From: Candidatus Geoarchaeota archaeon
GTDB lineage: Archaea > Thermoproteota > Thermoprotei > Gearchaeales > WAQG01
Reading direction: 5' to 3'
Length of the DNA stretch: 5,430 nt
Assembly: GCA_015520395.1 (NCBI GenBank)
Contig: WAQG01000092.1
Coordinates: 1-5,430 of the forward strand
Under the pieces are notes generated by a model. That model was given only the letters and a program-made list of their open reading frames with translations, searched no databases and had not been told where the DNA came from. How positions within the stretch are numbered: the first letter of the stretch is position 1; each line of letters starts with the position of its first letter. The position numbers and the translations under genes are program-made. This document shows, piece by piece, positions 1 through 4,714 of the stretch.

Positions 1-1503
1 GTGAACTCCGAGTGGCTCGGGGTTCCCCGGAGGCTCCTAATGGAGAACGCGGGCGGAGGTGTGGCCAGGGCGGTAGTTAAACGGGTGAAGCCCCCCGGAA
101 GGGTCGTTGTCCTGGCCGGGACGGGCAACAAGGGGGGCGATGGCGCCGTTGCCGCCAGGCACCTCGCATCCGCCGGCTTCAAGGTCACATATATACTTCT
201 CGGCATGGAGGAGAGGATAAGAACTGAGGAGGCCAGATCCAATTTTAAGGCCCTTAAAAACATGGAGGACAGCGTTAGAATTTTTACCGCGCCGTGCGTA
301 GACCGTCTGGAGAGGCTTAGGGAAGAGATTATCGGCGCCGACGTTATAATAGACGCGATCCTGGGTACGGGGATAAGGGGGGCTCCTAGGGAACCAGCGG
401 CGACGGCGATAAGGCTGTTTAACGAGGCCCAAGGACTCAAGGTGTCAATAGACCTTCCATCCGGCATGCATCCCGATACGGGGCGGGACTGGGGGCTCGT
501 CGCCAAACCTGATATAGTCGTCACCATGCATGCCATTAAGATGGGCATGTGTAGATCCCAGGTTGCAGGCGACATCGAGGTTGTCAATATAGGTATTCCA
601 CCCGAGGCGGAGCTTTACGCTGGGCCAGGCGACCTCCTAGTAGCCCTGAGGAGGAGGGATCCGTTTTCAAAGAAGGGTGATAATGGGGTCGTCATAGCGG
701 TTGGGGGCAGTAATGTGTTCCATGGGGCGCCCTGGCTCATGTCGGCCGCGGCGCTTAGAACCGGCGTGGATCTGGTCTTCCTCTTCACCCCCTCGGGCGT
801 TGCGCCGAGTATAAGGGCCCTTTCCCCCAACCTGATAGTCATACCGCTGAAGTCCACGGTGCTTACTCCGGAGTCCATCAGCCCCATACTTAGGTATATG
901 GAGAAGGCCGATGTCTTGGCCATAGGGCCGGGGCTAGGGCTCGATCCCCGAACCGGCAAGGCTGTCGAGGAGGTCGTTCAAAGCGCCTTGGAGAGGGGCT
1001 TAAAGGTTGTTATGGACGCGGACGCGCTGAAGACGAGGGCTCCTCACATGGTTAGGGAGAGGGGCAGGGTTGTTCTGACCCCCCATGCTGGTGAGTTTAA
1101 GATAATGATGGGTGAGGCCCCGCCTGACTACTCCCCAGGTAGGCTGGATGAGAGGATCGAGGCAGTGAGGGATGCCGCCCGCAAGCTAAACTCCGTTATC
1201 CTCTTGAAGGGCCACTACGACTTCATCTCGGATGGGGAGAGAATCAAGGTTTGTAAGTGCGGGAACCCCGCGATGACCGCGGGTGGAACCGGAGATGTCC
1301 TAACGGGGATAGTCGCTGGGCTCCTCGCCAGGGGGGCTGAGCCATTTAGGGCCGCTGTTGCAGCAGCGTTTCTGAACGGTTATACCGGGGACATGGCTGT
1401 AAAGATGTATGGTGAGAGGATAACAGCCTCAGACCTCATAGATCTTCTACCCAGGGCGTTCAGGGAGCTGGAGGAGTGGTTGGGCGTTGGACGAGTGGCT
1501 TAA
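1..1503 (+). CDS. nnr: Bifunctional NAD(P)H-hydrate repair enzyme Nnr (epimerase + ADP-dependent dehydratase), 5'-partial
   Basis: This cytosolic enzyme repairs NAD(P)HX, the hydrated and inactive form of NAD(P)H. The N-terminal YjeF_N domain (about residues 1-215) epimerises R- and S-NAD(P)HX. The C-terminal ribokinase-like domain (about 222-490) dehydrates S-NAD(P)HX using ADP, by family knowledge. Visible epimerase motifs are LLMENAG (12-18), GTGNKGGDGAVAARHL (40-55), DAILGTG (118-124) and SIDLPSG (149-155). Visible dehydratase motifs are KKGDNG (224-229), GGSNVFHGAP (235-244), IGPGLG (308-313), TPHAGEF (360-366), LLKG (401-404) and AGGTGDVLTG (427-436), where D432 is the expected catalytic Asp. 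Family proteins normally have some 15-20 residues before the segment that opens this reading frame, so the GTG at position 1 is probably an internal Val codon and the true start lies upstream. The stop is TAA at 1501-1503. The 3' end overlaps the MarC-family gene by 17 nt, suggesting co-transcription. Confidence 0.93.
   Translation: MNSEWLGVPRRLLMENAGGGVARAVVKRVKPPGRVVVLAGTGNKGGDGAVAARHLASAGFKVTYILLGMEERIRTEEARSNFKALKNMEDSVRIFTAPCVDRLERLREEIIGADVIIDAILGTGIRGAPREPAATAIRLFNEAQGLKVSIDLPSGMHPDTGRDWGLVAKPDIVVTMHAIKMGMCRSQVAGDIEVVNIGIPPEAELYAGPGDLLVALRRRDPFSKKGDNGVVIAVGGSNVFHGAPWLMSAAALRTGVDLVFLFTPSGVAPSIRALSPNLIVIPLKSTVLTPESISPILRYMEKADVLAIGPGLGLDPRTGKAVEEVVQSALERGLKVVMDADALKTRAPHMVRERGRVVLTPHAGEFKIMMGEAPPDYSPGRLDERIEAVRDAARKLNSVILLKGHYDFISDGERIKVCKCGNPAMTAGGTGDVLTGIVAGLLARGAEPFRAAVAAAFLNGYTGDMAVKMYGERITASDLIDLLPRAFRELEEWLGVGRVA
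1470..1476 (+). promoter_or_regulatory. Shine-Dalgarno for the MarC-family gene, inside nnr
   Basis: GGAGGAG lies 10 nt before the TTG at 1487 and within the nnr coding sequence. It is the reason for choosing TTG 1487 over the in-frame ATG at 1517, which has no purine-rich site upstream (TAACCTAACAATCCTC). Confidence 0.55.
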
Positions 1504-2083
1504 CCTAACAATCCTCATGGCAATACAGCTGTACGCCGTCTTAAATCCTGTTAGCGTTGTTCCCGTATACCTTTCGATGACATCCGATATACCTTCCAAT
1601 GAGAGGACCAGGATAACGAATAACGCGATGCTGGTGGTCCTCGCCCTACTAGCGGTATTCTCGTTGATGGGGGAGCTAGTTCTAAGGCTTCTTAACATAA
1701 GTGTTTCAGGCCTGAAGTTCGGTGGCGGGATACTGTTGATGTTCATAGCCCTGGACACGCTTGGGGGGATGCCACGAACCAAGGCTCTGGTTGAACCCGA
1801 GGAGCTTGCGGTAGTGCCGCTGGCAACCCCGCTGCTTGTGGGCCCCGGAACCATAGCGACTATTCTCGTCCTCTCTGCGATGTATCCATTTTATCTCGTT
1901 TTTCTTGCAAGCATGATTGCAGGGGCTGCAACATACCTAACCATGCTCTCGTCCGAGTTGCTGTTTAGGCTTATGGGTAGGAGCGGGACATCGGTGCTTG
2001 CCAGAATAATGTCCATAGTCCTGGCCGCCTTTGCCGCCGACATGATACACTCAGCCCTCATCGATTGGGGGATTGCCAAGTAG
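1487..2083 (+). CDS. MarC family (UPF0056) integral membrane protein
   Basis: This is a 198-residue, highly hydrophobic protein with about six predicted membrane helices (roughly residues 5-30, 46-68, 74-93, 107-130, 133-155 and 168-193). It matches the MarC/YhgN family by length, layout and motifs: LYAVLNPVSVVPVYLSMT (15-32, the family's N-terminal NP..xxPxFL region), GGGILLMFIALD (79-90) and the signature-like PEELAVVPLATPLLVGPGTI (104-123). The family is found widely in bacteria and archaea, and its biochemical role is unsettled; the name comes from the E. coli mar locus and does not establish drug resistance. The start is TTG at 1487 with a Shine-Dalgarno at 1470-1476. An alternative ATG at 1517 would shorten the first helix by ten residues. 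It overlaps nnr by 17 nt in a different frame and probably shares its transcript. No functional link to NAD repair can be read from the sequence. Confidence 0.9.
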   Translation: MDEWLNLTILMAIQLYAVLNPVSVVPVYLSMTSDIPSNERTRITNNAMLVVLALLAVFSLMGELVLRLLNISVSGLKFGGGILLMFIALDTLGGMPRTKALVEPEELAVVPLATPLLVGPGTIATILVLSAMYPFYLVFLASMIAGAATYLTMLSSELLFRLMGRSGTSVLARIMSIVLAAFAADMIHSALIDWGIAK

Positions 2084-2097
2084 CTTGCCGTGTACGT

Positions 2098-2124
2098 CAA
2101 GTTTACTTGGGCATGTTAATTTTT
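2098..2124 (+). terminator. Possible T-tract terminator after the nnr-marC unit
   Basis: A small inverted repeat, CAAG-TTTA-CTTG (2098-2109), is followed by a run of five T at 2120-2124, 37 nt after the MarC-family stop codon. Archaeal transcription can end at T-runs without a strong hairpin. The tract is short, so this is only suggestive. Confidence 0.3.
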
Positions 2125-2146
2125 CAGTGTTAAAATGTCGTAACAT
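2113..2146. promoter_or_regulatory. Candidate operator: ATGTTA / TGTTA / TAACAT repeats upstream of the small gene
   Basis: ATGTTA at 2113-2118 is the exact reverse complement of TAACAT at 2141-2146. A second TGTTA sits between them at 2128-2132, also inverted with respect to TAACA 2141-2145 and 14 nt from the first copy. The group lies just upstream of the TATA-like box at 2157. A regulator site is an inference; AT-rich sequence makes short matches like these likely by chance. Confidence 0.22.
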
Positions 2147-2150
2147 CTAC

Positions 2151-2163
2151 AAAACACTTAAAT
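2151..2163 (+). promoter_or_regulatory. Archaeal BRE/TATA promoter for the small gene
   Basis: AAAACACTTAAAT resembles an archaeal A-rich BRE followed by a TATA box (CTTAAAT, 2157-2163). Transcription would be expected to start about 25 nt downstream, near 2185, leaving a leader of about 25 nt that contains the GGAGGAG site. A second TATA-like string, CATATATAC (2176-2184), is closer to the gene and would give a leader of only a few bases. Confidence 0.45.
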
Positions 2164-2199
2164 GGGCGAGGAGCACATATATACTACAGTACCGCCACC

Positions 2200-2206
2200 G
2201 GAGGAG
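2200..2206 (+). promoter_or_regulatory. Shine-Dalgarno of the small gene
   Basis: GGAGGAG is a strong match to the archaeal 16S 3' end. It sits 4 nt before ATG 2211 (6 nt if measured from GGAGG) and 7-9 nt before ATG 2214. This fixes the start here and rules out the upstream in-frame ATG at 2073. Confidence 0.65.
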
Positions 2207-2210
2207 CTCT

Positions 2211-2486
2211 ATGATGGTGAGGAAAAAATACCCGGTAAACCCTGTCGTTAAGCAGATCATCGCCGAAACAGCGAGGCACGCCAACCATCTTCCATACGAA
2301 CTTTATACAATGGTCAAGGACGAGCTTGAGAGACGTGGTTACTACGTCGGGCACGTCAACATTAAGCGTGTATGGAAGCTCTACATGGAGCTTGTAAACG
2401 AGGGATATTTCTCCTCCGACGGCGGCAAACCGGAGAAAATCCCCTCAAGGCTTGATAAGAGCACAGCTATTCGAGGGTTAGCGTAA
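2211..2486 (+). CDS. Small hypothetical protein, possibly winged-helix-like (91 aa)
   Basis: I do not recognise this protein. It is small and basic, with a probable helical layout: helix about 11-24 (from NPVVKQIIAE), helix about 28-42 (PYELYTMVKDELERRGY), and a third amphipathic helix about 49-63 (VNIKRVWKLYMEL) followed by NEGYF. This resembles helix-turn-helix/winged-helix proteins, with the third helix as a candidate DNA-contacting element, but that is inference. The last 20 residues (from about D70) look disordered and charged. There are no cysteines, membrane helices or signal peptide. Two adjacent ATG codons (2211, 2214) are possible starts; 2211 is chosen for its fit to the Shine-Dalgarno. 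It is preceded by its own promoter-like region, so it is likely a separate transcript from marC. Its 3' end overlaps convergent pncB by 20 bp, and codon use looks like that of its neighbours. Confidence 0.72.
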   Translation: MMVRKKYPVNPVVKQIIAETARHANHLPYELYTMVKDELERRGYYVGHVNIKRVWKLYMELVNEGYFSSDGGKPEKIPSRLDKSTAIRGLA

Positions 2487-3651
2487 CCTGCTCGAGCTGC
2501 CGCAACACATACTCCCTTATTTCTCTTGGAGATGGCAGCCTCCTCACGAGCTTGCCATCCTTTATAACAGGCTTCAAGAGAGGCTCCATCTCACCGCCAC
2601 ACTTCGGGCACCGCCCCGGCGCGCCCTCATCCTCAAGTCTAAGCTCCCTGTATCCACACTCCATACACCTATAGACCTGCTTCCTCCCGGGAAGTTTCCC
2701 CCTCTTCGACTTAGGCCTCCCCTCTATCTCAACTATGTCGAATGCCAGGTCTATCGAAGGTGGGAACGCAATGGAAGTACCAATACCATATATGTCAACT
2801 ATATCCCTTGTTTCAAGGATCGTCTTCTCATTAACGCCACTGCTCAAGACAATCTTAACCCTCCTCAACCCCTCAAGGTCGAGGATCCATCGGGCCTCCC
2901 TCAGGATCTGCTTGATGTCGCCCTTCCTGGACTTCGGCGTGTCAAGCCTTATCCCAAATAGCCTTTCTCCAAGCGTTTTCGCGGCCATCCAGACCTCCGT
3001 CCGCTCATCATACATGGTGTCACAGAGGGCTATCCTTGGGACATTGGGGGGGAGTACCTCGTCAAACGCCCTCCAAGCGTCACGCACATCCTCGAACATC
3101 AGGGTAAGTTCGTGTGGCATGGTTCCGACGGGCTTCTCGCCCATGAGCTCCGCCCCCAGGACCCCGGAGACCGCATCACACCCACCTATAAAGGCGGCCC
3201 TATCCGCCATCGGAGCTATGGCGGGGTGAACCACCCTTATCCCAAAGAACACGACCATCTTGTCGCCCGCGGCTTTCTTGCACCTGGCGGCCCTCGTGGC
3301 TATGCTGCTATAGTGCCTTAGTATTCCTATGAGGGTGGACTCGTAAACCCCGAACTCCTCATAGGGCCCCCTAATGCTCATAACGGGCTCATAAAGCCTG
3401 AAGATCGTCCCCTCATCCATAGCATAGACGTCAACCCCCCTCTTCCCCTCAAACAGCCTAACCGCCTCCTCAAGCCCGGCGAACACGGCCCAGTTGTAGC
3501 CCTTTGGAAAGCTGTATGCGTGCACATCCATCACAACATGCTTTCTGCTGAGACCCTTCTCCCTCAGGATCTTGAGTGTTCTTGGAAAATATATGTCCGT
3601 AACCTTGCCGCTGAGGATCTCCTCCTCGGTTGCCACATAGAACCTCCTCAT
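2467..3651 (-). CDS. pncB: Nicotinate phosphoribosyltransferase, archaeal type with C-terminal zinc knuckle
   Basis: This enzyme joins nicotinate to PRPP to make nicotinate mononucleotide, the first step of the Preiss-Handler route to NAD, in the cytosol. The 394-residue length fits archaeal homologues such as the structurally known Thermoplasma enzyme. Visible family segments are the start MRRFYVATEEEI with KVTDIYFPRT (16-25), GPYEEFGVYESTLIG (95-109), RVVHPAIAPMADRAAFIGG (139-157), GTMPHEL (176-182, H180 the likely active-site His), GIRLDTP (233-239), LSSGVNE (269-275) and YGIGTSIAFPPSIDLAFD (288-305). C329/C332 and C348/C351 form a CxxC...CxxC zinc knuckle, as known in archaeal members. 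The ATG at 3651 is chosen because homologues begin M-R-R-F and a TATA box lies about 30 nt upstream with no Shine-Dalgarno between, pointing to a leaderless mRNA. Oddity: GIRVVHP has Val where I would expect a second Arg. It is divergent from the nucleotidyltransferase gene. Confidence 0.92.
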   Translation of the reverse strand: MRRFYVATEEEILSGKVTDIYFPRTLKILREKGLSRKHVVMDVHAYSFPKGYNWAVFAGLEEAVRLFEGKRGVDVYAMDEGTIFRLYEPVMSIRGPYEEFGVYESTLIGILRHYSSIATRAARCKKAAGDKMVVFFGIRVVHPAIAPMADRAAFIGGCDAVSGVLGAELMGEKPVGTMPHELTLMFEDVRDAWRAFDEVLPPNVPRIALCDTMYDERTEVWMAAKTLGERLFGIRLDTPKSRKGDIKQILREARWILDLEGLRRVKIVLSSGVNEKTILETRDIVDIYGIGTSIAFPPSIDLAFDIVEIEGRPKSKRGKLPGRKQVYRCMECGYRELRLEDEGAPGRCPKCGGEMEPLLKPVIKDGKLVRRLPSPREIREYVLRQLEQVTLTLE

Positions 3652-3675
3652 CTCGTGTTGTGAAAAGTCTACCTG

Positions 3676-3686
3676 TAAATATATCT
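3676..3686 (-). promoter_or_regulatory. TATA box of pncB (leaderless)
   Basis: Read on the minus strand, this is AGATATATTTA. Its centre lies about 29-30 nt upstream of the ATG at 3651, so transcription should start within a few bases of the start codon. The intervening sequence (TTTTCACAACACGAG) has no Shine-Dalgarno, which agrees with a leaderless transcript. Confidence 0.6.
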
Positions 3687-3715
3687 GTGTGCTCCCCTGC
3701 AAGGCTTGCACAACC

Positions 3716-3722
3716 CTAAATA
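3716..3722 (+). promoter_or_regulatory. TATA-like box of the nucleotidyltransferase gene
   Basis: CTAAATA lies 33-39 nt before the ATG at 3755, predicting a start near 3745 and a leader of about 10 nt. GGTGA (3747-3751), a short Shine-Dalgarno-like match, is only 3 nt from the ATG. This box and the pncB TATA box (3676-3686) lie back to back in the 103 bp divergent gap. Confidence 0.4.
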
Positions 3723-3754
3723 CCCAGTATCCCCTTAAGGTAGCTGGGTGAAGC

Positions 3755-4714
3755 ATGCCCGACGTGGTTGGCGTGATATTTGCGGGCGGCTATGGGAAGA
3801 GGCTGAGACCATACACCCTCAAAGTCCCTAAGCCACTGATAGAGATAAAGCCGGGCTACACCATCCTCGATAAGCAGCTTTTTGACCTCTCCAGCTCGGG
3901 GGTAAGGGAGGTCTATCTGCTTGTTGGCTATCTCCACGAAAAAATCATGGAGAGGTATGGGGACAGGCACCTCGGAATGAAAATAAACTATCTTGTTGAG
4001 GAGAAGCCCATGGGCACCCACTGGGCCCTTGGAAACGCGCTGAACTACATTGATAGAGACATGGTGGTGATGAACGGCGACGTGGTCACGGACATAAGTA
4101 TAAGGGGGCTTATAGAGGAGGGCTCCAGGTCAGGCAACCTGATAACCGTTACGGTCGTAAAGATGAGGAGCCCGTATGGCATACTTGAGCTTGCCGGGAG
4201 GAAGGTTGTCGCCTTCAGGGAGAAGCCCGTGCTTAACCACTACATCAACGCAGGCCTCTACTTCATCAGAAACGGGGTTAAAAGCTACTTCGAGAGAAGG
4301 TATGTCCATAAGGATATAGAGAAGACCGTCTTCAGGGAGGTCGCAAGGGATGGGTTGATGGGGGCTTACATGGAGGAGGGCGCCTTCTGGCGGTCAATAG
4401 ACTCGCTTAAGGACCTGGAGGCGGTCAGGGAGGCTTATAGGGGGCGGGTTGACAGGCCTTGGGGCTACGAGAAGGAGCTGTTCAGGAGGCGGCGCAGAAG
4501 GATATATGAGGTCTATATAAGGAGGGGTGAGGTGGCCGAGCTGTCCGGGGAGTTCAACGAGGTTATCGTAGTTTTGGATGGCGAAGGAGCCCTTGAGGTT
4601 GATGGGAGGCTGGAGATACTCTCAGCTGGGAAGGTTGTAAACATAGGTAGGGGCTCGCCCAGAAGGATCACGGCCCTGGAGAATATGAAGATGCATAGGT
4701 ATGTGGTGGTTTAG
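3755..4714 (+). CDS. Sugar-phosphate nucleotidyltransferase fused to a degenerate cupin (PMI-like) tail
   Basis: The 319-residue cytosolic protein should transfer a nucleotidyl group from an NTP to a sugar 1-phosphate, making an NDP-sugar for glycan or S-layer glycosylation. The sugar and base are not determinable here. The N-terminal Rossmann-like domain (1-225) shows FAGGYGKRLRPYTLKVPKPL (9-28, the NTP-binding signature), MNGDVVTD (106-113, metal-binding D109), FREKP (154-158, K157), INAGLYF (164-170) and WRSIDSLKDL (212-221, D216). The tail (234-319) opens with RPWGYE, as in the phosphomannose isomerase cupin of ManC-type enzymes, then has beta-strand-like segments, but the cupin metal ligands (HxH...E...H) are absent apart from E269. 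Oddities are GTHWAL (87-92) where GTxGAL is usual, and six consecutive arginines (244-249). ManC-like mannose-1-phosphate guanylyltransferase is the closest guess. The stop TAG directly abuts the pyrD start, implying co-transcription. Confidence 0.88.
   Translation: MPDVVGVIFAGGYGKRLRPYTLKVPKPLIEIKPGYTILDKQLFDLSSSGVREVYLLVGYLHEKIMERYGDRHLGMKINYLVEEKPMGTHWALGNALNYIDRDMVVMNGDVVTDISIRGLIEEGSRSGNLITVTVVKMRSPYGILELAGRKVVAFREKPVLNHYINAGLYFIRNGVKSYFERRYVHKDIEKTVFREVARDGLMGAYMEEGAFWRSIDSLKDLEAVREAYRGRVDRPWGYEKELFRRRRRRIYEVYIRRGEVAELSGEFNEVIVVLDGEGALEVDGRLEILSAGKVVNIGRGSPRRITALENMKMHRYVVV

Noticed and set aside
1..3. GTG at position 1 as the true nnr start
   Set aside because: Family members have a conserved stretch before the NSEWLGV segment, and no upstream sequence is available to show a ribosome site. 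It is more likely an internal Val codon of a gene cut by the window.
37..959. Minus-strand open frames opposite nnr (37-432 and 615-959)
   Set aside because: Both are complementary to conserved Nnr motifs and show no recognisable protein features.
1447..1854. Minus-strand open frame of 135 codons opposite nnr/marC
   Set aside because: Ser/Thr/Arg-rich antisense of a membrane protein gene, no family resemblance.
2073..2210. Longer version of the small gene starting at ATG 2073, inside the MarC-family gene's end
   Set aside because: The extra 46 residues are low in coding character, would span the promoter-like AT-rich gap, and lack a Shine-Dalgarno. ATG 2211 has a strong one.
2425..2466. Terminator for pncB on the minus strand (run of four T near 2436-2439)
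   Set aside because: Only four T, no stable hairpin, and it lies within the opposite gene's coding region; too weak to annotate.
2735..3229. Plus-strand open frame of 164 codons inside pncB
   Set aside because: Antisense to conserved pncB motifs, Ser/Leu-rich composition typical of shadow frames, no Shine-Dalgarno.
3652..3756. N-terminal extension of pncB by 35 residues
   Set aside because: It would read through the divergent promoter region and into the opposite gene's start codon, and homologues begin at the M-R-R-F segment.
3716..4021. Minus-strand open frame of 101 codons opposite the nucleotidyltransferase
   Set aside because: Antisense to a well-supported gene, no family motif, no credible start signal; explained by the composition of the sense gene.
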